Assembly: GCA_046590205.1 (NCBI GenBank)
Contig: JBKJTT010000020.1
Coordinates: forward strand, 1 to 48,701
Length of the DNA: 48,701 nt
DNA from: DATDEW01 sp046590205
GTDB lineage: Bacteria; Bacteroidota; Ignavibacteria; Palsa-1295
Direction: 5' to 3'
A program made the translations under genes and the position numbers. Below are positions 17,455-25,552 of this stretch, one piece after another (position 1 is the stretch's first letter; each line of letters begins with the position of its first letter). The notes under the pieces were generated by a model. That model was not told where the DNA came from. It saw only the letters and a list, made by a program, of their open reading frames with translations, and made no database searches.

Positions 17455-18120
17455 TTATCCTCGTGATTCAGCCATTTGTTCTTCTTCGGGTGTCGGCTCC
17501 TTGCGGGCTATCATTGCTGCACCGATAAGTGCTACAAGGATGACAACCGAGATGATCTCAAACGGCATTAAAAAATCTGTCAGCATCAATGCACCGATCT
17601 CCGATGATGTGCCGTAACTTCCCTCTTTTGCTTTTGCTTCTGAAGGTGCGCCGTAAGGTTTTGAAAGTACTTCGGCGAGTTTGTCTTTATTATATGGGCT
17701 TCTATTCCACGGTTCGCTTTTGTAACTTGCCCATGTACTCACGGTCGTCGTCTTTCCGTCTTTACCCTTTAACGTTTTTTCTGAACCTGTGCCGAAGTAT
17801 GCCATCATTAAGATAGCAAAAAGACCGAGCGATAGAAGTCCGGTAACTACTTTTGTACCACCTGACATCGTTACATCAGCTTGTGATACACGATTGGTAA
17901 GCATGATACCAAAGATGAGGAGTATCAAAATACCGCCAACATAGACCATGATCTGTGTCACGGCAAGAAAGTCAGCGCTCGCCATGACATACAGTCCGGC
18001 AACACCAAAGAACGCAAAGAGAAGTCCGAATGCCGCATACACCAATCGCTTCGATGTAGCGGTAATGAAACCACCCCCGAGCGTTACTGCCGCAAATATG
18101 TAAAAGATAATATCGTACAT
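17455..18120 (-). CDS. nuoJ: NADH-quinone oxidoreductase subunit J (221 aa)
   Basis: Membrane subunit of complex I. The N-terminal half is typical: YAAFGLLFAFFGVAGLYVMASADFLAV and QIMVYVGGILILLIFGIML (the pi-bulge helix). The last helix reads MPFEIISVVILVALIGAAMIARKE. Between them, at about 112-170, is a polar loop of roughly 60 residues that makes the protein longer than the E. coli form (184 aa). It lies between nuoI and nuoK with short spacers. Confidence 0.95.
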   Translation of the reverse strand: MYDIIFYIFAAVTLGGGFITATSKRLVYAAFGLLFAFFGVAGLYVMASADFLAVTQIMVYVGGILILLIFGIMLTNRVSQADVTMSGGTKVVTGLLSLGLFAILMMAYFGTGSEKTLKGKDGKTTTVSTWASYKSEPWNRSPYNKDKLAEVLSKPYGAPSEAKAKEGSYGTSSEIGALMLTDFLMPFEIISVVILVALIGAAMIARKEPTPEEEQMAESRG

Positions 18121-18141
18121 CTATTCTACTTCGTTAGCTTA

Positions 18142-18804
18142 TTACTTAGCTTGGAACGGTGGTGGCTTTATGCCGCCCGGTTTTGCAGCGAATGGCGGCG
18201 GCTTTACTCCGCCTGCGCTCGGTGCGGCAGGAGCAGCGGGTGCTGCCGGAGCGTCAGCAGCGGCTTTCGCCTTTTCTTCTGCCTGCTTTGCACGCTCTGC
18301 TGCTGCGCGTTCTTCATCTTTCTTTGCATTTGCCGTATGGAGCGCGGCTTCTGCGCTATCCATCGTTGCATAGTTATAGATGAGGTTCACGCGGTCGTAC
18401 TCCGAAAACTCAAAAACATCTGTCATCTGGATACACTCTGTCGGGCACGGGAATACACACAGTCCGCAGTAACAGCACTTGGCAATATCAATATCAAAGC
18501 GCGTTACCCAGAGCGATTTCTTCTTGCCGTTAGATGTCGTGCCGATGTTCTCGCCCGGTACTGCCTTTGCCGTATCAATGGTGATACAGTTCACAGGGCA
18601 AGCGCGTGAGCATTGGTCGCAGCCGATACAGTCATCCATGTTCACATAGAGACGGTTGCGTGCGCGCTCGGGCATCGGGAAACGGTCTTCGGGGTTCGGG
18701 TACTGGCGTGTCACCTTCGGCTGCAGCAAATGCTTCATGACGATAGACATTCCCTTCAGAGCAGTCCCTAATCCTTCTTGTATATCCTTAAAGTATCCTG
18801 ACAT
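18142..18804 (-). CDS. nuoI: NADH-quinone oxidoreductase subunit I with long Ala/Pro-rich tail (220 aa)
   Basis: Peripheral-arm subunit of complex I that binds two [4Fe-4S] clusters. First motif CIGCDQCSRACP with C59, C62, C65 and C69; second motif CCYCGLCVFPCP with C110, C113, C116 and C120. The core ends near residue 158. After that comes an unusual tail of about 60 residues: a charged Ala/Glu/Lys helix, an Ala-Pro stretch (APAAPAAPAAP), and two copies of GG(V/I)KPPPF(A/Q)AK at the very C-terminus. The tail is not part of the standard subunit and might bind a partner. It lies between the 66-aa ORF and nuoJ. Confidence 0.96.
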   Translation of the reverse strand: MSGYFKDIQEGLGTALKGMSIVMKHLLQPKVTRQYPNPEDRFPMPERARNRLYVNMDDCIGCDQCSRACPVNCITIDTAKAVPGENIGTTSNGKKKSLWVTRFDIDIAKCCYCGLCVFPCPTECIQMTDVFEFSEYDRVNLIYNYATMDSAEAALHTANAKKDEERAAAERAKQAEEKAKAAADAPAAPAAPAAPSAGGVKPPPFAAKPGGIKPPPFQAK

Positions 18805-18814
18805 AGTATGTCAA

Positions 18815-19015
18815 TTACAACTCGTTATCTGATTCATCTTTGCGTTCAGGGATAAGCAGCATCCCGAACGCACCTAACACTTGTAACCCGTGACCGGCAA
18901 TGCCGAGCCAACTCAAACCTTCTGCAATCCCTTCACGAGCGGCTATCCATTCGCCAAGTGCGACAAACGTGCCTATCAAAAAGAGTGATGCAAAGAACAA
19001 ACGTAATCCGTACAT
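18815..19015 (-). CDS. Small membrane protein in the nuo operon (66 aa)
   Basis: I do not recognise a family. Two hydrophobic segments, about 4-24 (LRLFFASLFLIGTFVALGEW) and 34-55 (GLSWLGIAGHGLQVLGAFGM), then an acidic/charged tail (IPERKDESDNEL). It fits exactly between nuoH (18 bases) and nuoI (10 bases) in the same direction with an ATG start, so it is very probably translated. AAGAGG lies upstream of the ATG. It could be an accessory or assembly subunit of this complex I; that is inference from position. Confidence 0.75.
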   Translation of the reverse strand: MYGLRLFFASLFLIGTFVALGEWIAAREGIAEGLSWLGIAGHGLQVLGAFGMLLIPERKDESDNEL

Positions 19016-19033
19016 TGACAGAGTTGCCTCTTA

Positions 19034-20128
19034 TCAATGTGCGAACCACGTAACGATCGTCCCGACAGCAAGCACCGTTGCCATACCGAAGGGTATCATT
19101 ACCTTCCAACAAATATGCATAAGCTGGTCAACACGCAAACGCGGAAGCGTCCAGCGTATCCATATCTGCACGAACACAAAAAATATCGCTTTGCCGATGA
19201 ACCACAGGAAGCCCATCGCCGGGCCGCCGAGCACATCACCAAACGGCGAACTCCATCCGCCTAAAAATAATACAGCAGCTACTGCACTCACTGCGAACAT
19301 ATTAGCATATTCCGCCAAAAAGAAGAGCGCGAACTTCATAGCTGAATACTCGGTGTGATACCCTGCAACAAGTTCTGATTCTGCTTCGGGAATATCGAAT
19401 GGTACACGGTTTGTCTCCGCAAGTGATGCGACAATATACGAGATGAACGCTATCATCATAAACGGCATCAACGCAAGCGAAGACCAGCCGCCGAAGCCGG
19501 CTACATCTTTCGGTCCGCCGAAGAGAAACCAGTTCTGAATTCCGCCGTCCTGAAGTTTTGTTATCGTCTGCAAGTCCATCGTACCTGCAACCATCACGAC
19601 TGCAAGGATTGCAAGTCCCGCAGGAATTTCATAACTCACTATCTGTGCAACAGCTCGCATCGCACCCATGAGCGAGTACTTATTATTCGATCCCCAACCC
19701 GCCATAAGCAAGCCGACAACACCGAGCGAACTGACAGCTACTATATAGAAGACACCCGTATTAATACGTGCGCCGATATATGCGGCAGAGAACGGAAGCG
19801 CGGCGAACGCTGCATACGCGCCAAGAAAGACTACGAACGGAGCAAGGTTATAGAGCTTCTTATCAGCATCATCAGGAGTGGTATCTTCCTTTTGGATAAG
19901 CTTCAAAATATCAGCAAGCGGCTGCAACAATCCGTAAGGACCCGTACGCATTGGTCCTAATCGGTCTTGCAGGAATGCCGAGCCCTTCATCTCTACATAG
20001 ATAGCGACGAGTGCATAAAGCAATATGATAACAAGCGGTATCGCGCAATAGACGACGACGGTGAGTACATCCGTCATCAGCCCTTTGCCGATAAGCATCA
20101 CTAAAAGATCTAATAGTCCTTCGTACAT
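19034..20128 (-). CDS. nuoH: NADH-quinone oxidoreductase subunit H (364 aa)
   Basis: Membrane subunit that forms the quinone entry chamber of complex I with NuoB and NuoD. Conserved blocks: MRTGPYGLLQPLADILKL near 61-78, the long acidic loop ASLAETNRVPFDIPEAESEL, then GYHTEYSAMKFALFFLAEYA, and RWTLPRLRVDQLMHICWK near the C-terminus. Length is slightly above the E. coli form. 3 bases separate it from nuoD. Confidence 0.97.
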   Translation of the reverse strand: MYEGLLDLLVMLIGKGLMTDVLTVVVYCAIPLVIILLYALVAIYVEMKGSAFLQDRLGPMRTGPYGLLQPLADILKLIQKEDTTPDDADKKLYNLAPFVVFLGAYAAFAALPFSAAYIGARINTGVFYIVAVSSLGVVGLLMAGWGSNNKYSLMGAMRAVAQIVSYEIPAGLAILAVVMVAGTMDLQTITKLQDGGIQNWFLFGGPKDVAGFGGWSSLALMPFMMIAFISYIVASLAETNRVPFDIPEAESELVAGYHTEYSAMKFALFFLAEYANMFAVSAVAAVLFLGGWSSPFGDVLGGPAMGFLWFIGKAIFFVFVQIWIRWTLPRLRVDQLMHICWKVMIPFGMATVLAVGTIVTWFAH

Positions 20129-20131
20129 AGT

Positions 20132-21340
20132 TTATCTATCTACTTCTCCGAGTACGATGTCAATTGAGCCAAGAATAATAATAAGATCAGCCATCATATA
20201 GCCGCGCGAGATGAGCGGCAACAACGCTAAGTTCGTGAACGCAGGCGAACGCACCTTCAAGCGCCACGGGTTGATACCGTCCTTCGACTGTATATAGTAC
20301 CCAAGTTCACCGCGAGGATTCTCTGTGCGTGAGTATATCTCACCGTTTGCGGGCTTGATACGCTTCGGCACTGCTTTCTGCACATCCGTCTTGTCGTCCT
20401 GCGGGAATTTCTCCAGTATCTGCTCAATGATATTGAGCGACTGTTCCCACTCAAGCATTCTGACCCAATGACGGTCGAAGCAATCTCCAACCTGTCCCAT
20501 CTTGCCTGTACCGACAGGAATATCAAACTCGAATCTATCATAGATCGAGTACGGGTCGTCGCGGCGAAGATCCCACTTGATACCCGAGCCGCGAAGCATC
20601 GGTCCTGTTGCACCACAGTTAATTGCAACATCGGGTTTTAAGACGCCGATATTAATTGTGCGCTCAACAAATATTTTGTTAAACGTCAAAAGCTCATTTA
20701 CTTCTTTATGTGTTGCGCGGCTTTTCTTGACGAAGGCGCGGCACATACCAATCACGTCAGGATGCAGGTCATGCGAAAGACCACCAACCCAGATGTAATT
20801 ATAAAGAAGACGTGCGCCGCAGGTCTTCTCGAACATCTCTAAAATATCTTCGCGGTCACGGAAGCAGTAGAGGAACGGCGTGAATGCGCCGACATCAAGT
20901 CCGAACGTACCGACTGCAATAAGATGTGATGCGATACGCGAAAGCTCTGCGAAGAGAACACGGATAAACTCAACCTTCTCCGGTACTTCGATACCCATGA
21001 GGCGTTCAACAGCAAGCGCATAGCCATGCTCGGAGTTCATCGCCGCGAGGTAATCCATACGGTCAACGTACGGGATGACCTGCGGATAGGTCATTGCTTC
21101 CGAGTGCTTCTCGAAGCAGCGGTGCAAATATCCGAGATACGGGACGACGTCAATGACAAGCTCACCATCGAGCACTGCTTCAAGGCGAAGCACACCGTGC
21201 GTCGAGGGATGCTGTGGTCCGATATTGAGAATCATCTCCTCCGTACGGAGGCGATTCGGCTCAACCTTCTCCGCAGATACCGTCTTGACGGGCAGCGGAG
21301 CAATCTCGGTGTTCATTCTTCTCTCTAAAACCTCTGCCAT
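20132..21340 (-). CDS. nuoD: NADH-quinone oxidoreductase subunit D (402 aa)
   Basis: Quinone-module subunit of complex I, related to the [NiFe]-hydrogenase large subunit. Signatures: NIGPQHPSTHGVLRLEAVLDGE near the N-terminus (the His-loop of the quinone site), GYLHRCFEKH, PYVDRMDYL, and the C-terminal IIILGSIDIVLGEVDR. The start at 21340 lies 6 bases after the nuoC stop; M9 (21316) is an alternative start. It is a stand-alone gene, not fused to nuoC. Confidence 0.97.
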   Translation of the reverse strand: MAEVLERRMNTEIAPLPVKTVSAEKVEPNRLRTEEMILNIGPQHPSTHGVLRLEAVLDGELVIDVVPYLGYLHRCFEKHSEAMTYPQVIPYVDRMDYLAAMNSEHGYALAVERLMGIEVPEKVEFIRVLFAELSRIASHLIAVGTFGLDVGAFTPFLYCFRDREDILEMFEKTCGARLLYNYIWVGGLSHDLHPDVIGMCRAFVKKSRATHKEVNELLTFNKIFVERTINIGVLKPDVAINCGATGPMLRGSGIKWDLRRDDPYSIYDRFEFDIPVGTGKMGQVGDCFDRHWVRMLEWEQSLNIIEQILEKFPQDDKTDVQKAVPKRIKPANGEIYSRTENPRGELGYYIQSKDGINPWRLKVRSPAFTNLALLPLISRGYMMADLIIILGSIDIVLGEVDR

Positions 21341-21346
21341 ACGTAC

Positions 21347-21847
21347 TTAATACGGTACTTTCATACCGCGATAAAAATCAGGTTGTTTGTAATCTTTGCG
21401 GAGCGGATGACCGATCCAATCATCATCGAGCAAAATGCGGCGATGATCGGGGTGGTCTAAAAACGTTATGCCCATCATGTCATATCCTTCGCGCTCATGC
21501 CAGTTCGCGAATGCCCAAACACTTGTTACCGATGGCACGACCGGATTCTCGACAGGCACGGTCACCTTCAAAGCAAAATACTGTTTCTTCGACATAGACT
21601 CCATGTGATAGACACATGAAAGCGTTTTATCACCGTTATCTAAGGTCGAAACAAGATTCAAATTATCAAATGCAAGCTCTGCGTTATCGCGCAAATACAA
21701 ACAGACATCACGCAGATAACTCGTCTCGGCCACATCTGCATACGAACTTGTCCGCTTTTGGTATTCGCTTCCTGTTTGCTCGTTCCAGTCACCTATCGAG
21801 TTACCAAAGGCGACTTTGAGCTTATCGTAAATTTCTTTTCCTGTCAT
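21347..21847 (-). CDS. nuoC: NADH-quinone oxidoreductase subunit C (166 aa)
   Basis: Peripheral-arm subunit of complex I. The 30-kDa signature near the C-terminus reads REGYDMMGITFLDHPDHRRI, followed by LLDDDWIGHPLRKDYKQPDF. Its start shares one base with the nuoB stop (TAATG), which indicates coupled translation. Normal length for an unfused NuoC. Confidence 0.96.
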   Translation of the reverse strand: MTGKEIYDKLKVAFGNSIGDWNEQTGSEYQKRTSSYADVAETSYLRDVCLYLRDNAELAFDNLNLVSTLDNGDKTLSCVYHMESMSKKQYFALKVTVPVENPVVPSVTSVWAFANWHEREGYDMMGITFLDHPDHRRILLDDDWIGHPLRKDYKQPDFYRGMKVPY

Positions 21848-22347
21848 TATACAGCCGATTTTGCAAGTGATTCTCTGCGTACCTTATCCTGCAACTTGAT
21901 AAGACCCTCTAAGAGTGCTTCCGGGCGCGGCGGACAGCCGGGGACATAGACATCAACAGGGATAATGCGGTCAACACCCTTCAATACATGGTAGCCATGC
22001 TCCCAGTACGGACCACCGCAATTTGAGCATGAACCCATTGAGATAATATATTTTGGGTCAGGCATTTGCTCATAGAGCATCTTCGTGCGGCTTGCCATCT
22101 TCAACGTTACTGTACCGGAGATGAGCATCATATCCGATTGACGTGGGCTTGGGCGCGGAATAACTCCGAAGCGGCCAATGTCATAATGCGATGCCGAAGC
22201 AGCCATCATCTCGATAGCGCAGCATGCAAGACCGAACCCCATCATCCACAAGCTCGAGAGCCGTGACCAGTTGAGGAGCGTATCAACACCTGTAATAACG
22301 ATATTACCGGAGTCGAACGGGTCCTGATGTTTATTGAGTAATCCCAT
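21847..22347 (-). CDS. nuoB: NADH-quinone oxidoreductase subunit B (166 aa)
   Basis: Carries the terminal N2 [4Fe-4S] cluster next to the quinone site. Ligands visible: C42 and C43 in GLACCAIEMM, C107 in SMGSCSNCGG, and C138 in VPGCPPRPEALL. The tandem Cys pair is diagnostic. Normal length. 7 bases downstream of nuoA. Confidence 0.97.
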   Translation of the reverse strand: MGLLNKHQDPFDSGNIVITGVDTLLNWSRLSSLWMMGFGLACCAIEMMAASASHYDIGRFGVIPRPSPRQSDMMLISGTVTLKMASRTKMLYEQMPDPKYIISMGSCSNCGGPYWEHGYHVLKGVDRIIPVDVYVPGCPPRPEALLEGLIKLQDKVRRESLAKSAV

Positions 22348-22354
22348 TGTTCGT

Positions 22355-22822
22355 TTACAAATTTACAAGCTCTGGCACTGGCGCAGATACAGCCGGTGCA
22401 GGACGAAGTGTCCGAGGCACATCACGCGAGATAAGGTCATCCAAAGACGCAACATACGGCTCCGGACGTACCCAATCAAGATCGCCTTTAACCCAGGCGT
22501 ATGCAAAACCTACTATTAAGATCGTAAGAAAGACGAGCATTTCACCGAATGCAAGCCAGCCCATCTGCTTATAGACAACTGCCCACGGGAAAAGGAAGAC
22601 AAGCTCGACATCGAAGAGGATAAAGATCAGCGCGACAACAAAGAAGCGGATATTGAACTTAATCTGACCGCCGCCGATGGGGTCTTCGCCGCATTCATAG
22701 ATAGCGAGCTTCAGCCGGTTTGGGTGGCTCGGGCGCAGAAAGTAATTGGTAATAAGACCACCTGCGGTAAAAATGATACCGAGCAGGAGATATGCAAATA
22801 CGTGCGAAAATTCGTTCAGCAT
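22355..22822 (-). CDS. nuoA: NADH-quinone oxidoreductase subunit A (155 aa)
   Basis: Three-helix membrane subunit at the heel of complex I and first gene of the operon. The start at 22822 (MLNEFSHVFAYLLLG) matches family starts; the longer ORF from 22900 adds an unrelated leader. Conserved YECGEDPIGGG in the first loop and FDVELVFLFPWAVV in the second helix. A C-terminal extension of about 35 residues, ending in a Pro/Ala-rich stretch (RPAPAVSAPVPELVNL), exceeds the E. coli form. A TATATTTG promoter element lies about 92 bases upstream. Confidence 0.95.
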   Translation of the reverse strand: MLNEFSHVFAYLLLGIIFTAGGLITNYFLRPSHPNRLKLAIYECGEDPIGGGQIKFNIRFFVVALIFILFDVELVFLFPWAVVYKQMGWLAFGEMLVFLTILIVGFAYAWVKGDLDWVRPEPYVASLDDLISRDVPRTLRPAPAVSAPVPELVNL

Positions 22823-22913
22823 TCGTTTTTGGCTAAAGTGATCGAGCGAAAAACCGACACAAAAACACCCCGCGACACCAGAAAATGCCACAGAATACAC
22901 AAACTTCTGACTA

Positions 22914-22921
22914 CAAATATA
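22914..22921 (-). promoter_or_regulatory. Candidate -7 element for the nuo operon
   Basis: Minus-strand TATATTTG fits TAnnTTTG. It lies in the only gap of useful size upstream of nuoA and implies a leader of about 85 bases. The -33 side is weak (TTTTC at the expected distance). Confidence 0.45.
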
Positions 22922-22981
22922 TGGATTAAATCACAAGCGAAAAGCTAAAAGCGAGAGATAGTGGCTAATGGAAGAGGAAGT

Positions 22982-23293
22982 CTATAGGTCTATGATCATT
23001 CCTATGCCCATAATGAAGGTGCCGGCAGTTGCAGTTGACCCTACAATTAATAATGTCTTAGCCAACGACCACTCTTTTAGCCTTTTGAGGGAAGCCAAAA
23101 TACTGAACGTTGTCATAACATACACAGGTGTTAGTCTGGAAAAGAACACGGTGCGCGCTGCCTCATCCAGTTGATAGAGTGACGGGAGAATAACACGAAT
23201 GATCACAAGAACACAGCCAACGTTAAACAAAGCAAGAGCCAAAGACTTTAATTGCAAGTGAGTAACGGTTTTCTCTGCAACTGCTGAATTCAT
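22982..23293 (-). CDS. Small integral membrane protein, unknown (103 aa)
   Basis: No family recognised. A strong AAAGGAG lies just upstream of ATG 23293, one of the clearest ribosome binding sites in the window. Hydrophobic segments at about 18-38 (ALALFNVGCVLVIIRVILPS) and 78-101 (TLLIVGSTATAGTFIMGIGM), with a weaker one between. It lies upstream of nuoA on the same strand but about 160 bases away, with its own signals. It belongs to an accessory-looking stretch with a pseudogene and a broken ORF. Confidence 0.65.
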   Translation of the reverse strand: MNSAVAEKTVTHLQLKSLALALFNVGCVLVIIRVILPSLYQLDEAARTVFFSRLTPVYVMTTFSILASLKRLKEWSLAKTLLIVGSTATAGTFIMGIGMIIDL

Positions 23294-23343
23294 AACATTT
23301 CTCCTTTCGTAGATAATAATAAATAACTTGGAGAGGAAAATAA

Positions 23344-23616
23344 TTGCAGAAAACGTTGGGGCACGCCAGTGGCGTGCCCGTCATCTCAAGTGATATCGGC
23401 GGATTGACAGAAGTAAATGTGGACGCAGTTACAGGATACGTAGTAAAGACAGGCGATGTAAATGCATTAGCCGAACGTTTGCATACTCTCTTCACCGAAG
23501 AACCGCTCCGCAAACAAATGGGCGCCGCCGCACTCGCTCACGCAATAGGCAACTTCACCAAAGAACAGCTTGTCCCCAAATACGAAGAGGTATATGAGCA
23601 GGCAATGAGAGGATAG
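23344..23616 (+). pseudogene. Glycosyltransferase C-terminal remnant (BshA-like)
   Basis: The translation GVPVISSDIGGLTEVNVDAV, then TGYVVKTGDVNALAERL, is the C-terminal donor-binding part of a GT4-family glycosyltransferase. The order of residues and the EVN after GGL are closest to BshA (N-acetylglucosaminyl malate synthase of bacillithiol synthesis). Only about 80 residues remain of a protein of about 380, and an in-frame TAA lies just before the TTG at 23344. Homology begins at a perfect 9-bp inverted repeat (23359-23379), as if the 5' part was lost at that point. No partner bsh genes are in view. Confidence 0.8.
23359..23379. repeat. Perfect inverted repeat at the edge of the remnant
   Basis: GGGCACGCC, then AGT, then GGCGTGCCC: a 9-bp perfect stem with a 3-base loop. 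Part of it encodes the ASGVP of the glycosyltransferase motif, so it may be partly coincidental. It also marks the place where recognisable homology starts. Confidence 0.5.
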
Positions 23617-23619
23617 ACG

Positions 23620-23847
23620 TTAAGATGTCTTCGCTATCTTCTCTTCCAAATCTTTCATTAACTCGCCTATCGGACCCCTAGGGATTACAACTGGACATAC
23701 CAGCTCCATGTTTTTATGCCAGATCCCGTCTTTTGTGAATGTTGGTTCTCCATTTTGCACCCCTCAAGATAGTGTTGGTTGAGGTTGAGCATAAGTTAAT
23801 GAACTACAAACGAAAAGAACCATAATGGAAAAAAGTAATGATTTCAT
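23620..23847 (-). pseudogene. Short secreted protein gene with in-frame TGA
   Basis: AGGGAGGT just upstream of ATG 23847 is a strong ribosome binding site. The first 27 codons give a signal peptide (MKSLLFSIMVLFVCSSLTYA, then QPQPTLS) and stop at TGA (23766-23764). The same frame then stays open for 47 codons and reads GVQNGEPTFTKDGIWHKNME and on to MKDLEEKIAKTS before TAA (23622-23620). The most natural reading is a small secreted protein of about 74 residues broken by a nonsense change or a sequencing error. A bare signal peptide gene or stop read-through are less likely alternatives. No homologue recognised. Confidence 0.5.
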
Positions 23848-23887
23848 TGAATACCTCCCTAGTGATGAAAAATGAGTTAAGTAAAAA

Positions 23888-25480
23888 CTATCGTGATATG
23901 ATAACTTTTTGGCAATATGTTTTTTCTCCAATAGTTGCTCGTAAAACATAAACACCAGAAGCAAGTCCTCGTGGTATAATCCACTCTACACAGTCTTCAT
24001 TTTTTGCTAAGTTACCTGTATATACTCTATCCGCTACCCTACATGTTACATCGAAAACCTCAACTATAATATGCTGTTGTGGTTTAGAACTAATAAATAT
24101 ATTTAAAACATCAATTGCAGGGTTAGGAAATAATACAACAGGAGCATCAGTTGTAATATAATCAGGTTTGACTTTTGTTTTAATCTGACTCTTCCAAAGG
24201 TTATATTTTTTTAGCTTTCTAGTAGCAGTAGTTAGAGTATCATCAGTAACTAGCCAAAGTACTTTAAGTTGTTGGTCAAGAGTTGAGATATGATGTAAAG
24301 ATTTAGGGCCGCTCTGCCATTTCTTTTCCCATGTTTTTCCATCGTTTTCTGTCTGGAATATCCATTGGGTAGCATGTGGAACACCACCAATAATTCCACC
24401 CTCGCCAATACCCATTAATGAAGTACTCGGACTATTTTCAAAAAAGTGATATGCAAATTTAACATTAATCTGATTATATGAAGTATTGAAAATATTTAGT
24501 CCATAACCATAGTTATTAGTGTCCCTATACTGGTATTTATCAGGATAAATATCTCGTACCCATGATAAGGTATCTATGTTTTGAGGACTGTTAATACTGT
24601 AAGAAATGAAACCTGGCTCTCTATAGGCTCTAACGTCAGCGCTATCCCCAATCCCAAAGTATTTTGGGTCTATAGGTATATAAACGGGGCTGTATGATGT
24701 ACCATTATCGTTTGTTATATAGTAATCTGCATTCGTACTACCATTTGATGAACCAGTTACATATAACATCCACGAACCAGGTACTCTGAAGTTGAACAGT
24801 ATATAGTATGAACGTGCGGGTTCGAAAATATCAACTTCTGTAGGCTTCGGAGTGAATGTAGTTTCCCATGTTCTTCCACCATCCCTAGATCGCAACATAT
24901 CGTCTTCATACTTAAAGTCATTCAAATTTTCGCTTAATAGTAGAAATAGATTATTTCGATCAAATGGATTAACCAATATCTCATACCCGCTTGCTCTATA
25001 TTTATACAAATAGGCAGAAATATCTTTAGGCAAGGGATACTCATTAACGGTTTTTAAAAAATCATCCGAAGTGAGGAATACATATACAGAGTCAGATGTC
25101 CGATATGCAAATAACCAAAGTTTGCCTGATAAAGGGAGATATGAGAACTCCTTTCTTACACTATCTTGGTGTAGTCGATAAACTGTGTAATTATTCTGTT
25201 CTGGAAATGTGGTGGGGAGTGTTTCCCATTTTGTACCGCCGTTTGATGAAAAGAGAATATATTCTTTCGCTTCATATAAGGAATCACGGTATCTCCCCAC
25301 TCTAAAATATACTGTATCGTTAAAAGCATAGAAATCAGTGACCGTACTCATAGAATCAATCGGCATAACATACTGCCATCCGGGCATTGGGACATACCCC
25401 AAGTCAGCCGGTTGGGCACAGAGCCGTACCCCTGCAAATGAGAGCAAAAACAGCGGCAATATCAGTATGAGACGATACAT
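23888..25480 (-). CDS. T9SS-sorted protein with BNR/sortilin-like repeats (530 aa)
   Basis: Secreted surface protein. The start at 25480 (MYRLILILPLFLLSFAG) begins a signal peptide; the longer ORF from 25555 would place 25 extra residues before it. At least three Asp-box-type repeats are visible (SNGGTKWETL, SRDGGRTWETT, ENDGKTWEKK), as in sialidase- and sortilin-type beta-propellers. The C-terminus from VVLFPNPAIDVLNIFIS is a type A T9SS sorting domain ending in KVIISR. Function unknown; no catalytic residues of a sialidase recognised. The gene is AT-rich (a 60-base sample at 24,481 is 27% GC). TATATTTG lies about 73 bases upstream. Confidence 0.85.
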   Translation of the reverse strand: MYRLILILPLFLLSFAGVRLCAQPADLGYVPMPGWQYVMPIDSMSTVTDFYAFNDTVYFRVGRYRDSLYEAKEYILFSSNGGTKWETLPTTFPEQNNYTVYRLHQDSVRKEFSYLPLSGKLWLFAYRTSDSVYVFLTSDDFLKTVNEYPLPKDISAYLYKYRASGYEILVNPFDRNNLFLLLSENLNDFKYEDDMLRSRDGGRTWETTFTPKPTEVDIFEPARSYYILFNFRVPGSWMLYVTGSSNGSTNADYYITNDNGTSYSPVYIPIDPKYFGIGDSADVRAYREPGFISYSINSPQNIDTLSWVRDIYPDKYQYRDTNNYGYGLNIFNTSYNQINVKFAYHFFENSPSTSLMGIGEGGIIGGVPHATQWIFQTENDGKTWEKKWQSGPKSLHHISTLDQQLKVLWLVTDDTLTTATRKLKKYNLWKSQIKTKVKPDYITTDAPVVLFPNPAIDVLNIFISSKPQQHIIVEVFDVTCRVADRVYTGNLAKNEDCVEWIIPRGLASGVYVLRATIGEKTYCQKVIISR

Positions 25481-25552
25481 AAAAAGACGAGCTTGCTTTT
25501 TTATCTCTCTTAAAGACAAGTAAAGAATCCAAAAGAATGCAGCACATCGGGG

